Source: CAZSLC01 sp964607675 (GTDB lineage: Bacteria; Bacteroidota; Bacteroidia; Bacteroidales; UBA932). From it: a DNA stretch of 9,585 nt. Positions 1 through 8,197 of the stretch are shown here, piece by piece (the first letter of the stretch is position 1; each line of letters begins with the position of its first letter). The position numbers and the translations under genes are program-made. The notes under the pieces were generated by a model, which saw only the letters and a program-made list of their open reading frames with translations, did no database searches and was not told the DNA's origin. The stretch lies in the NCBI GenBank assembly GCA_964607675.1, contig CAZSLC010000038.1, positions 1 to 9,585 on the forward strand, given 5' to 3'.

Positions 1-17
1 GAGATGATTATTGAATT

Positions 18-794
18 TTAATAATCCAACCATTTCTTGAAAGAAGTCAATTTTTCACGGCTGATCTTGATTGGAGATTTTGAGGCAGGGGTCACATGGA
101 CTGTCAATGTGTTATTAAAATAGGGTTCAACTCTGCTAATACAATCTATACAAAGGATATATTGTCGGTTTGCCTTAAAATAACAACTGGGATCAAGTTG
201 CTCAAATAGTTTCTCAAGAGTGAAATCAATTATTATCTCTTTGCCTTGTTTTGTGACAGCAGTAACGATATGGTTTTCCGAATAGAAATAAGCTATGTCT
301 TTGACTAAAAGAGTCGTATATTCATTCAACCTGTTGATTAAAAACCTTGTACGATATTTTTTTATGTTAGATGTAGTAATGCAATCTAAGATAGTGTTCA
401 AATACTCTGTATCATATTCATTGTTAGTTAAGCATAATGATTCGTATTTTTCTATCGCTTCCAAAAGCCTTTCAGAATGGATAGGCTTTAATATGTAATC
501 AATGCTATTGACTTGGAATGCTTGTACCGCATATTCGTCGTAGGCAGTGGTGAAAATTATTGTGGATTTTGGTTTGACGCGTGATAAAAAATCAAATGAA
601 CTACCATCTGAAAGGTGAATGTCCAAAAAAATCAAATTAGGCTCTTTATTCTCTTCAAACCATTTTATAGAATCGTTGATACTACCAGAGATGATTGTGG
701 TCTCCCATTGTGGGCGTATTTTATCAATCATAGATTTTAGTAATCTTGCGGCGGGTTTTTCATCCTCTATAATTATGGCAGATATTTTATTCAT
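18..794 (-). CDS. LytTR-family response regulator of the efflux operon
   Basis: A 258-residue cytoplasmic response regulator. Residues 1-120 form a receiver domain: acidic pair E10/D11, phospho-acceptor D58 in NLIFLDIHL, T83 in FTTAYDEYA, and K103 in DYILKP. Residues about 148-256 form a LytTR DNA-binding domain with the family signature YFKANRQYI (205-213) and the closing ISREKLTSFKKWL. LytTR proteins bind pairs of short direct repeats about two helical turns apart. The ATG overlaps the 3' end of the upstream histidine-kinase gene by 8 nt, so the two are translationally coupled and almost certainly a cognate pair. As the last gene of an efflux operon, its likely target is the operon's own promoter, where a 21-bp-period direct repeat is present (7270-7303). 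All key residues are intact. The function class is firm; the target is inferred. Confidence 0.95.
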   Translation of the reverse strand: MNKISAIIIEDEKPAARLLKSMIDKIRPQWETTIISGSINDSIKWFEENKEPNLIFLDIHLSDGSSFDFLSRVKPKSTIIFTTAYDEYAVQAFQVNSIDYILKPIHSERLLEAIEKYESLCLTNNEYDTEYLNTILDCITTSNIKKYRTRFLINRLNEYTTLLVKDIAYFYSENHIVTAVTKQGKEIIIDFTLEKLFEQLDPSCYFKANRQYILCIDCISRVEPYFNNTLTVHVTPASKSPIKISREKLTSFKKWLDY

Positions 795-1860
795 ATGCTA
801 CTGGGATTTTTACAATAAATTGATTTTCGTTTTTTTCTATTATTATTTTCTTTCGCATTATTAATTCACACCGATTAGATAAATTGGAGAGTCCAGTGCC
901 TAAAGATGCTTTTACATTTTTTTCATTAAGGGTGTTGGTGACAATCAAATAATCATTAAGTAGATGGATAGAGATCTTCATTGGATTGTTTTCTGAAATG
1001 ACATTGTGTTTAATGACGTTTTCAATCAATAATTGTAATGTGAGCGGAGGTATGCTAATATGGTGACATTCATTATCTATGTTGCTCTCAATAGATATGT
1101 ATCCTCCTATTCTTACCCTATGTAAAAAGATATAAGATTTGGCAAAAGATACCTCTTGAGATAAAGAGATTAGTATTTTATCTTGATTTTGCAGCACATA
1201 GCGGTATGCATCTGATAGCTCGCGCGTAAATTTGACGGCATTTACTGGATCATATTCGATCTCTGCAATTAGTGTGTTGAGATTGTTAAATAAAAAGTGG
1301 GGGTTTAATTGGCTTTGCAGGGCTACATATTTGGCCTTGTTGTTTTCATCTTGCAATCTGGCCGCTTCTTGCTGAACATGCATATTTTGCACTACAGATT
1401 GGTTGATAACCAATAGCCCAACTATTATAAGTTGTAATAGCCATAATACAATCAGCACCTTACCTCCTCCATTTTGAAAAACAAAAGGGTCATTTATCCC
1501 AACAAGGATTTTTGCAATTACTAATAAACTGTAATTAAATAAAAGTAAAACTATTCCCACGCAAAAATAGATCAATGCCATTTTCCATCGTTGCATAATG
1601 TAGTTTCCAACCCAACGGCTAAGCTTTATTATTAAAAGTCCAAGGATATTAAAGGCAACTATAAAGAATACGTATCCCCACAAAAATCCGTATAGTATGG
1701 TTGCGTCTTTATTTAAGTTTGTAGCGCTGGATAGCGATAGATAGGCTAATACACCTAATAATGAGAATAGTAAGATGTATATTATATTGGTTTTATTTAT
1801 AGAAATTCTCTCATACATATGCTCAACAAAGTTATAAATAATTGTCTTCGTTATATACAT
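787..1860 (-). CDS. LytS-type sensor histidine kinase (HisKA_5TM/His_kinase family)
   Basis: A 357-residue inner-membrane sensor kinase. Four hydrophobic segments lie at about 26-46, 55-79, 94-116 and 134-153, with only short loops and no periplasmic sensor domain. A charged, probably coiled-coil linker (155-180) leads to the His_kinase core, with phospho-acceptor H188 in LNPHFLFNNLNTL. The ATPase has N-box residues E280/N281 and H285/N286 and a G-box GTGLSNL (321-327). It should phosphorylate the LytTR regulator encoded immediately downstream, with an 8-nt overlap. The annotated ATG overlaps the TolC gene by 29 nt. A second in-frame ATG (residue 15, base 1818) has a weak GAG upstream and would leave a 13-nt gap; it is an equally good start because residues 1-14 show no conserved feature. 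The stimulus is unknown; the compact membrane part suggests sensing at or within the bilayer. Confidence 0.94.
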   Translation of the reverse strand: MYITKTIIYNFVEHMYERISINKTNIIYILLFSLLGVLAYLSLSSATNLNKDATILYGFLWGYVFFIVAFNILGLLIIKLSRWVGNYIMQRWKMALIYFCVGIVLLLFNYSLLVIAKILVGINDPFVFQNGGGKVLIVLWLLQLIIVGLLVINQSVVQNMHVQQEAARLQDENNKAKYVALQSQLNPHFLFNNLNTLIAEIEYDPVNAVKFTRELSDAYRYVLQNQDKILISLSQEVSFAKSYIFLHRVRIGGYISIESNIDNECHHISIPPLTLQLLIENVIKHNVISENNPMKISIHLLNDYLIVTNTLNEKNVKASLGTGLSNLSNRCELIMRKKIIIEKNENQFIVKIPVAYE

Positions 1861-3139
1861 TAGTTGCTTTAAGTAGTTCTGAATAATTTACTTGCATTGC
1901 AAGTTTGGCCTGAACAAAGTTGAGTTGTGCTGTTAATTTATACACTTGCGCGTCTATTACTTCTGTAATTGAGACCTTACCTTCGTTGTATCGTTCCATT
2001 GCTTTCTTCTCATTCTCTTCTGCTTTTTTAAGAGAGTTATTGCTTAATTCAACTCTCTTAAGGGATTCTGCGAGATTCATTTTTGACTTTTGAATCTCTA
2101 ATGCAACCTCATCTTTAACCTTATTTAGATTATCTTGTGCCATGTTTGCTCGAAGAGTGTAGGCTTGCTTGTCACTATGTCGTTTTCCCCAATTAAAAAT
2201 TGGCACAGACAACTTTGCAAATAATGCGCCGTTAAGATTGAGATCTTTTTTAAAATTGTAACCAGGAGAAGAGTAGCTCCCTTCTGCTCCGAGGTATATT
2301 TTTGTTTTGTATTGTGAATCATTAATTTGCATTAAGCTCCATTGAATATCTATATCATTGTATGCCATAAGTATTTCTGGCCTCTCATTATTATTTGTGG
2401 AAGAAGGAGTATTACTGTTAATATCTATAGGGATGGTTTGTTCTATTTCTATTATTGTATCTAAACTGTTGCCTATTAGGGAGTTTAATGCCATCCTATT
2501 TGTCTGTGTCTCGCTTTGAGATTTTAATAACTGATACTTTGAATTGTTCAATTTTACTTCTACCATCAATAGGTCTTGAGAATCTGACAATCCTACCTCT
2601 ACCCGTTCTTGTACAATTTTTTTAAGATGTTGTGTTGATTTGTAATGCGATTCGAATATCTTCTCTAACTCAATAGAGGCCACTGCACTCCAATATTGTA
2701 CATCTATTTGCAAACATACGTTGGAACGTATTAGATTGAATGTATTTTCTGATAATGAGTGTTCTTGTTCAGATAGTTTTATTGAGGCAATGATTTTACC
2801 ACCACTGTAAAGGGGTTGATAAATTGATAGTCCCACTCCATACTCTAATGGCTGACCTTTGAATGAGATTGCTTGTTCTATTGATGGGATATTAATAGAC
2901 AATTCCATAGGTTTGCCTATATATGTGAAATTTGCATTTCCCTCCAATGATGGTTTCATATCGTCTTTGGCAGATTTTACTAACTCTAAACTCGCTGCGA
3001 TGTTTTTTTTAGCTGATTTTAAATCGTGATTGTACTCAAGTGCCATTTTTCGATATTTGTTTAGTAGTATATCATCTGACTGGCTATATGTGATGTGGAA
3101 AATGAAAATCAAAAGTATTATCGTGATTGTTTTTTTCAT
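1832..3139 (-). CDS. TolC-family outer-membrane efflux channel
   Basis: A 435-residue outer-membrane factor that would form the trimeric exit duct of the tripartite pump. An N-terminal signal peptide (basic MKK, hydrophobic 5-16, likely cleaved after about residue 19-21) lacks a lipobox cysteine, so it is not an obvious lipoprotein. Two OEP repeats are seen. The first runs to about residue 225, with the beta-strand motif YQPLYSGGK (107-115) followed by long amphipathic helices. The second has the equivalent VPIFNWGKR (312-320) and a helix ending in ERYNEGKVSITEVIDAQ, typical of the family. The length is normal. Its ATG overlaps the stop of the RND gene in a TAATG junction (1 nt), indicating coupled translation. 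Its 3' end overlaps the annotated start of the kinase gene. The family is certain; the substrate cannot be told. Confidence 0.95.
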   Translation of the reverse strand: MKKTITIILLIFIFHITYSQSDDILLNKYRKMALEYNHDLKSAKKNIAASLELVKSAKDDMKPSLEGNANFTYIGKPMELSINIPSIEQAISFKGQPLEYGVGLSIYQPLYSGGKIIASIKLSEQEHSLSENTFNLIRSNVCLQIDVQYWSAVASIELEKIFESHYKSTQHLKKIVQERVEVGLSDSQDLLMVEVKLNNSKYQLLKSQSETQTNRMALNSLIGNSLDTIIEIEQTIPIDINSNTPSSTNNNERPEILMAYNDIDIQWSLMQINDSQYKTKIYLGAEGSYSSPGYNFKKDLNLNGALFAKLSVPIFNWGKRHSDKQAYTLRANMAQDNLNKVKDEVALEIQKSKMNLAESLKRVELSNNSLKKAEENEKKAMERYNEGKVSITEVIDAQVYKLTAQLNFVQAKLAMQVNYSELLKATNVYNEDNYL

Positions 3140-6100
3140 TATTTATCTATTTTAACGTTATAAAATATTGAGTATAGAGTAGGTGTGACGAAGAGGGTTA
3201 GTGCGGTGGCAAATGTGAGGCCGAATATTATGGTGGCAGCCATCCCCCCGAAAACTACATCAAACAAAAGAGGGATCATACCGAAAATAGTTGTAATTGC
3301 AGCCATCAATACTGGACGTGTACGTGATACAGTTGCCTCTACGATTGATGTTGATATATCTCTTCCCTCTTTGAGTTTATTGTTTATTTCATCTATTAGC
3401 ACTATTACATTTTTAATTATCATTCCAAGCAGTCCAAGCCATCCAGCAATAGGGAAAAATCCGAATGAAAAGCCAGTCAATAGCATACCGATAGAGACGC
3501 CAATTAGAGACAGGGGCAATATGCATATTATTATGATTGGTTCTTTGAAGTTTTTGAATAGTGCTACAAGTATTACAAAACACAGTAAAAATGCTAAAGG
3601 AAAAAATTTAGCCAGTGCTTGGAGCCCTTCGGTTTGGTCTTTATATTGTGCATCCCAAAAGAAACTATATCCGTGGGGAAGTTTGATTGATTCTATCTCT
3701 TTACGTATCTCACCATGTACTTCGGCCATTGTTGCATTATCCTTTACTCCACACATCGCAGCCATTGAGAGTTGCCTGTTATATGTTCTGATTTGGGGAT
3801 ATTCCCATGACATTTTAATATCTTTTGTTGCTTGGGATAAAGGTGCCGATAATGCACCATTCCAAATGAAGAAATCTCCTAATGTTTGGGGAGTTGATAT
3901 ATTGTTATCGAGAGATTTTAACAATACAGGAACCTTATCCTCATTGTCCCTATAAATTCCAACAACGACACCATCATTGATTGACTTGATTGATTCTATC
4001 ATTTGAGCCTTGGATAGCCCTAATATTCCTGCTTTTACTGGATCATATATGGGATGTGCCACTTTTGTCATATTACCCCATTCGTTCCTTACATCGGCTG
4101 TCTTCGGATTGTTGCGCATTATTTCAATTGCTACGTTTGTTAAGGAGTCGAGTACTTTTTCATCTGCACCTAAAAAACGAGCTTCGATGAGGGCTTCATT
4201 GAGTGGACTCAGTTCAAATGTGTTAACTTTGAGAAGTGGCTCTGGAAATAGAACTCTTATACTATCTTGAAGAATACGGTTCAGCTCCTTTGCTTTTTTG
4301 GGTGATTTGCATTTTACCAAAAGCTGGGCATAATTGGGTTGTGGTCCAAAAGATATGCCAGATAGGTAATAACGTGGAGCCGTTCTTCCAACAAAACAAA
4401 AAACATTTTCAGTTTGTTCAAATTGTTTTACGTAGTTAGCTATTTCAAAAGTTTCTTTATCAGTTACCTCTATTTTTACCCCTTCAGGAAGCCACATATC
4501 TATTGTAAAGTACTGTTTGTCCAATGGGGGTACAAATACCTTTGGTATATATCTGAAACTCCATGCAGAGGTGATCATCAATAGCATAACTATGAGCAAT
4601 ACTGCATATTTATGACCAATTACAAAACGAAGTGAGCTCCTAAATTTATCATAAATTTTTCCCGTATATGGATTTGATTGTATCTCCTCACCCCTTGGCC
4701 TGCGCACAAATTCTTGAATAAAAAATGGAGTTTGGGTAAGGGCAAATATCCAACTGAACATTAGTGATACCCCGATTACTATCACTAAAGAGGATAACAA
4801 TTCTCCAGTGATGTGCGGTGAATAATAAATCGGCATAAATGTGAGGATGGCTATTGCTGTAGCAGCTAAAAGAGGAAGGGCCGTTGATGTGCAAGCATTC
4901 AAAATGGATGTTCTCTTACGCATGCCTCGTTGCATGTTTATCAAGGCTGAATCAGATACAACTATTGCATTATCTACCAACATTCCCATAGCTATAATTA
5001 TAGCAGCCAGAGACATTCGTTGAAGTGCTATGCCATTGGCAAACATCACTATTAATGTAGCTAAGATTGAAAATATGAGGCCGCTTCCCACTAATAGACC
5101 ATTTTTAAAGCCAATAAAAAATAGAAGAATAGCTACTACTGTTACAACGGATATGACGAGATTGATTATAAAGCCATCATTTGCGACTGCCGATTCATGA
5201 CCTTGATCGTAAATGGAGGTTAATACATATCCTTCTGGCATGCTACTATTGAATTCGTCCACACACTCCTCAACAAGTAAAGCCATATCAACGACATTTC
5301 CTGTGGGGATAGTCGATATGGCTATTCCTATTGCTGGTTCGCCATTTATCCTCATGATGTTGTTTGATGGATGTTTGTAACTCTCTTTAATCTCCGCCAC
5401 ATCTGATAGTTTAAAATGCTCTCCTTTTTTTGAAACGATGGTTAATTCTCCTATATCATCTAATGAATAAAAATTGCCTGTAAACTCCACCCTTATCCTT
5501 GTATCAGATGTTTCTATCGCTCCAGCATCAACTACGCTGTTTTGAGCATCAAATGCTCGTTTTATATCATTAGTTGTTATTCCGCTTTTTGACATCAGAG
5601 AAGGGCTCATTATAATGTCAATAGTGGGTGTCTGCAACCCATAAATCTCAACCTTGGCAACATCCTTTATGCTCAGTATTTTATTTTTGATGATTTTTGC
5701 TTGATCATTTAATTCTCTATATGATCTTCCATAACCAGTCAAACCATAAAATACACCAAGGACATCTCCAAAATCGTCATTGACAATTGATGGCCCTGCC
5801 CCTTGAGGAAGTTTAGATTGAACATCATTTACTTTTCGACGCAGTTTGTCCCATAATTGTTGCATCTGATCTGCTCTGATTTCTTTCTTGACAAATACGG
5901 TGATTTTTGATAAACCTGCACGATTTTCACTTTTTGTGTAATATAATTCACCAAGTGATTGGATTGATTCTTCTAAAATGTCAGTTACTTGTGATCTCAC
6001 CTCAGAGGGAGATGCTCCAGGATATTGTGTTAGCACTAATGCTTGTTTTATTGTAAATGGTGCATCTTCCAATTTCCCCATTTTTATGTAAGAAAAAACT

Positions 6101-6174
6101 CCACCAATACAAATAAATGCCAAGAAGAGCATGGTCACTGCTTTGTTCTTTAAGAAATATTTAATTATTCTCAT
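3139..6174 (-). CDS. RND-family efflux transporter, inner-membrane pump (AcrB-like superfamily)
   Basis: A 1011-residue proton-driven RND permease. It has the usual duplicated layout: TM1 at about 9-29, a periplasmic porter/docking half, TM2-6 (about 335-490), TM7 (about 522-540), a second periplasmic half, and TM8-12 (about 855-1006). The proton-relay region of TM4 reads GMLVDNAIVVSD, so D401 is present while the second acidic position of AcrB is N402. The TM10 lysine is K921 in LGMIIKNVIVLIDE. The D-N pair is common in Bacteroidota pumps and need not mean loss of function. The protein is slightly shorter than AcrB (about 1049). No Met-rich or other metal-site signature marks it as a CusA-type metal pump, so a lipophilic compound, dye or drug is more likely but unproven. 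It lies 31 nt downstream of the adaptor gene and overlaps tolC by 1 nt. Confidence 0.97.
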   Translation of the reverse strand: MRIIKYFLKNKAVTMLFLAFICIGGVFSYIKMGKLEDAPFTIKQALVLTQYPGASPSEVRSQVTDILEESIQSLGELYYTKSENRAGLSKITVFVKKEIRADQMQQLWDKLRRKVNDVQSKLPQGAGPSIVNDDFGDVLGVFYGLTGYGRSYRELNDQAKIIKNKILSIKDVAKVEIYGLQTPTIDIIMSPSLMSKSGITTNDIKRAFDAQNSVVDAGAIETSDTRIRVEFTGNFYSLDDIGELTIVSKKGEHFKLSDVAEIKESYKHPSNNIMRINGEPAIGIAISTIPTGNVVDMALLVEECVDEFNSSMPEGYVLTSIYDQGHESAVANDGFIINLVISVVTVVAILLFFIGFKNGLLVGSGLIFSILATLIVMFANGIALQRMSLAAIIIAMGMLVDNAIVVSDSALINMQRGMRKRTSILNACTSTALPLLAATAIAILTFMPIYYSPHITGELLSSLVIVIGVSLMFSWIFALTQTPFFIQEFVRRPRGEEIQSNPYTGKIYDKFRSSLRFVIGHKYAVLLIVMLLMITSAWSFRYIPKVFVPPLDKQYFTIDMWLPEGVKIEVTDKETFEIANYVKQFEQTENVFCFVGRTAPRYYLSGISFGPQPNYAQLLVKCKSPKKAKELNRILQDSIRVLFPEPLLKVNTFELSPLNEALIEARFLGADEKVLDSLTNVAIEIMRNNPKTADVRNEWGNMTKVAHPIYDPVKAGILGLSKAQMIESIKSINDGVVVGIYRDNEDKVPVLLKSLDNNISTPQTLGDFFIWNGALSAPLSQATKDIKMSWEYPQIRTYNRQLSMAAMCGVKDNATMAEVHGEIRKEIESIKLPHGYSFFWDAQYKDQTEGLQALAKFFPLAFLLCFVILVALFKNFKEPIIIICILPLSLIGVSIGMLLTGFSFGFFPIAGWLGLLGMIIKNVIVLIDEINNKLKEGRDISTSIVEATVSRTRPVLMAAITTIFGMIPLLFDVVFGGMAATIIFGLTFATALTLFVTPTLYSIFYNVKIDK

Positions 6175-6205
6175 TTTTATCTTATTTGTTACTATTGGGT
6201 ATTTA

Positions 6206-7222
6206 TTATCGAATTTCGACCTCTAAATTGTTTGAGAGGAATCGAAGGCCACTAATGGCTACCTCTTCACCTATTTCCAAACCTTCCAATATTTCTATAT
6301 TGTCATTTGCAATTAGATTCCCTGTTTTAACTTTGCGCATGTGAGATCTCCCATTTTTGATGCACCATACATATTCTCCAATGTTGGGTCTATATGATAT
6401 TGAGGCTTGGGGGACAGATAATATTTTATTTGTGTTATAGTTGTCAAAAATTATCGATCCAGACATCCCAGGTAGTAATGAGTGATCTTTGTTTGGAATC
6501 AACGCTGTTAATAAATATGATAGATTATTGTATGTTGTGTTTTTAGATATTTCAATCACTTTTGCATTAAAGATTTTATCGTGGATATCATCTAATTTAA
6601 TGTTGACACTTTTTATATTATCCTTGTTTATAGCGATTTGGTGAGTAACATATACTTCAATTTTGATGCTATCTATACTGACAAAAGATACAATAGGTTG
6701 AGTGGCCTTTATTTCTTGATATTGCTCAACATACACTTGATCTATGTATCCATTATATGGTGATACCAATTTTGTATCGTTAAGTTCGTTGTTGACAGTC
6801 TCGTATGTTGTTTTAGCTGCAATGTATTCTGAATATGTTTTTTCATAAGTACTTGCTGATACATTATCTTTTTCAAAAAGGATTTTAATGCGTTCGTATT
6901 CTGATTTAGCTTGATTATAAACACCTTTGGCACGTTCTTGCCTGATGATAAAGTCTCTTGGATCTACTTCAGAGATGACATCGCCTTTGTCAAAATAAGT
7001 ACCTGGATATACATTTAGATGACCTATTGGACCACTGATTCGAAATGATAAGGAGGTCTTGTGGTGGGGCTGTGTTATGAATGTGAAATTTTTTTCATTC
7101 TCTTCAATAATAGATCTTACCAATGATGTTTTTATTATAGTTCTATTTGTGTTTTGATTTTCAACATTTTTACACGAAGAGATGAGAACTATGATTACAA
7201 ATAGGGGAAATAATTTATTCAT
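6206..7222 (-). CDS. RND efflux periplasmic adaptor (HlyD/MFP family), predicted lipoprotein
   Basis: A 338-residue membrane-fusion protein linking the RND pump to the TolC channel. It begins with a lipoprotein signal, MNKLFPLFVIIVLISSC; the lipobox ISSC predicts acylation of C17 and anchoring to the inner membrane. Residues about 55-90 (SFRISGPIGHLNVYPG...GDVISEVDPRD) and 150-182 (KLVSPYNGYIDQVYV) are the two halves of the barrel-sandwich/lipoyl domain. They flank a short alpha-hairpin (about 92-148). A beta-barrel and membrane-proximal domain follow, ending GEEVAISGLRFLSNNLEVEIR. It is the first gene of the efflux operon, and the region in front of it carries the putative LytTR operator and a -7 box. 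The hairpin is short but normal for compact adaptors. Start choice: this ATG opens the signal peptide and is preceded by an A-rich leader. Confidence 0.95.
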   Translation of the reverse strand: MNKLFPLFVIIVLISSCKNVENQNTNRTIIKTSLVRSIIEENEKNFTFITQPHHKTSLSFRISGPIGHLNVYPGTYFDKGDVISEVDPRDFIIRQERAKGVYNQAKSEYERIKILFEKDNVSASTYEKTYSEYIAAKTTYETVNNELNDTKLVSPYNGYIDQVYVEQYQEIKATQPIVSFVSIDSIKIEVYVTHQIAINKDNIKSVNIKLDDIHDKIFNAKVIEISKNTTYNNLSYLLTALIPNKDHSLLPGMSGSIIFDNYNTNKILSVPQASISYRPNIGEYVWCIKNGRSHMRKVKTGNLIANDNIEILEGLEIGEEVAISGLRFLSNNLEVEIR

Positions 7223-7232
7223 ATTTTTATTT

Positions 7233-7240
7233 CAAAAATA
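7233..7240 (-). promoter_or_regulatory. Candidate -7 box of the efflux operon
   Basis: TATTTTTG on the minus strand fits the Bacteroidota -7 consensus TAnnTTTG. No TTTG is seen at the expected -33 distance, which suits an activator-dependent promoter with the direct repeats just upstream. The start site would fall only a few bases before the adaptor ATG (7222), giving a very short leader. The match is in AT-rich DNA and may be chance. Confidence 0.3.
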
Positions 7241-7269
7241 TAGAATCGAATTATTTGAGGGCTGTATTT

Positions 7270-7303
7270 ATTGCTGAAACGTGATAATTGATCTCTGAAA
7301 TGT
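7270..7303 (-). promoter_or_regulatory. Putative LytTR operator: two direct repeats, 21-bp period
   Basis: On the minus strand, ACATTTCAGAGAT (7303-7291) and ACGTTTCAGCAAT (7282-7270) match at 10 of 13 positions and start 21 bp apart. Two short direct repeats with a 21-22 bp period are the normal target of LytTR regulators. The core resembles the GGCATTTCAT repeats bound by E. coli YpdB. The pair lies just after the mtgA stop and just upstream of the expected -33 position of the efflux promoter, as expected for an activator. The operon encodes a LytTR protein, so autoregulation is the natural inference. Binding is not shown. Confidence 0.55.
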
Positions 7304-7306
7304 CAT

Positions 7307-8002
7307 TTATTTCCATTCGGGACGGGGGACTTTATTCATTAGGGATTGGATGGTTGATGCCCTTAGGGCGACATAGTTGGATGGGGCGTTGGCTCTCCGT
7401 TTTAGAGGGTTAGGAAGGCAGGCAGCAATAAGGGCAGCCTCTCTGTTGCTTAGGGCGTTGGCATGCGTGTCAAAAAGAATGACGGCGGCAGACTCTGCTC
7501 CATATATCCCTTTACCCATCTCTGCCACGTTTAGATAGACCTCCATTATTCTCTCTTTACTCCAAATGAGCTCTATAAGAATGGTGTAGTATGCTTCAAA
7601 TCCTTTTCTGACAAAACTCCTTGTTGGGAGGCAAAATACATTTTTGGCTGTCTGTTGCGATATGGTGCTGGCCCCTCTGAGCCTTTTTCCCCTTTTTTTA
7701 TCATCTATTGCTTTGTCTATCTGTTCGAAATCAAAGCCGAAGTGTTCATTGAAATTGTTATCTTCACTAGCTATGACCGCCATGACCATGTGTTGGGAAA
7801 TCTTATCAATTGGTACCCATTTTTTGTGGGTAGTGAATGATTTGTCTCCGATATTCTGAAAGGATCTCACCATCATCAGAGGAGTATAATATACGGGTAC
7901 CCACCTCAAGATGAGGACAGTAGAGAGTGAAAAAATTAAAAAAGTCACAGGGATATATATGAAAACTATCCTTATTATCTTTTTAAATATACTTTTTTTC
8001 AT
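7307..8002 (-). CDS. mtgA: Monofunctional biosynthetic peptidoglycan glycosyltransferase (GT51)
   Basis: A 231-residue GT51 enzyme that polymerises lipid II into glycan strands at the outer face of the inner membrane. One N-terminal transmembrane anchor (about 11-33) is followed directly by the GT51 domain, with no transpeptidase domain. Motifs in order: ASEDNNFNEHFGFD with catalytic E80; GASTISQQTAKN (110-121); a KGFEAYY element (133-139); and KERIMEVYLNVAEMGKGIYGAESAA (149-173), which carries the second conserved acidic region. The length matches the family. An in-frame extension upstream could start only at TTG (8032), which lies inside a plausible promoter. The ATG at 8002, which opens a basic MKKSIFKK leader, is therefore preferred. 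It sits 84 nt upstream of the efflux operon on the same strand with no clear terminator between, so readthrough is possible. No functional link to efflux is evident. Confidence 0.93.
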   Translation of the reverse strand: MKKSIFKKIIRIVFIYIPVTFLIFSLSTVLILRWVPVYYTPLMMVRSFQNIGDKSFTTHKKWVPIDKISQHMVMAVIASEDNNFNEHFGFDFEQIDKAIDDKKRGKRLRGASTISQQTAKNVFCLPTRSFVRKGFEAYYTILIELIWSKERIMEVYLNVAEMGKGIYGAESAAVILFDTHANALSNREAALIAACLPNPLKRRANAPSNYVALRASTIQSLMNKVPRPEWK

Positions 8003-8029
8003 ATTCTCTGCAACAATGATATTGTTTTG

Positions 8030-8062
8030 CAAAGTTTATGAATTATTGTGAATTTTTAGCAA
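8030..8062 (-). promoter_or_regulatory. Weak candidate promoter of mtgA
   Basis: On the minus strand TTG (8062-8060) is followed 21 nt later by TAAACTTTG (8038-8030). This resembles the Bacteroidota elements, but with one extra base inside the -7 box. A start near 8023 would leave about a 20-nt leader before the ATG at 8002. The match is imperfect. Confidence 0.25.
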
Positions 8063-8067
8063 TTATT

Positions 8068-8086
8068 TTGAAATAGTACATTTCAA
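8068..8086. promoter_or_regulatory. 19-bp dyad between the divergent mtgA and EFR1 genes
   Basis: TTGAAAT (8068-8074) and ATTTCAA (8080-8086) are perfect 7-bp inverted repeats around AGTAC. The dyad sits just upstream of the -33 elements of both divergent promoters, a usual place for a shared operator. It has no T-run after it, so it is not a terminator. No regulator gene is adjacent, and the role is inferred only from position. Confidence 0.3.
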
Positions 8087-8093
8087 GTTATCT

Positions 8094-8124
8094 TTTGCTT
8101 ATTTGTTTTTCAGTTGTAAATTTG
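8094..8124 (+). promoter_or_regulatory. Bacteroidota-type promoter of the EFR1 gene
   Basis: TTTG (8094-8097), a 19-nt spacer, and TAAATTTG (8117-8124) fit the -33 TTTG / -7 TAnnTTTG consensus with typical spacing. Transcription would begin near 8130, about 65 nt before the chosen ATG at 8198. This supports both the lineage and the downstream start codon, because the alternative GTG (8138) would have almost no leader. Confidence 0.55.
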
Positions 8125-8197
8125 TGGGATATGAAATGTGTGCCACTTTGAGAGAGTTGGATCTGTGGAAGGTGCACCTGTAAAATTAAGCATCTGC

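Noticed and set aside
398..402. Loss of pump function suggested by N402 beside D401 in the RND gene (encoded around 4966-4975)
   Set aside because: A D-N pair at this TM4 site is frequent in related RND pumps, and the TM10 lysine K921 is intact. The coordinates given for this entry are residue numbers.
3185..3955. 256-residue plus-strand open frame
   Set aside because: It lies wholly antisense to the RND pump gene, which has full motif support. Its translation is low-complexity Ser/Ile-rich with no domain; it is a shadow frame.
7223..7306. Terminator between mtgA and the efflux operon
   Set aside because: No stable GC-rich hairpin followed by a T-run is present. Only weak AT-rich partial dyads can be drawn.
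8080..8113. Possible second LytTR site (ATTTCAAG ... TTTTCAGT) before the EFR1 gene
   Set aside because: The TTTCA cores are 27 bp apart, not 21-22, and the second overlaps the promoter spacer. The spacing does not fit LytTR binding.
8131..8151. Tiny frame ATG...TGA (MKCVPL) at the start of the EFR1 leader
   Set aside because: It would begin at about the predicted transcription start, so it has no room for ribosome loading, and it shows no attenuator-like codon run or following hairpin.
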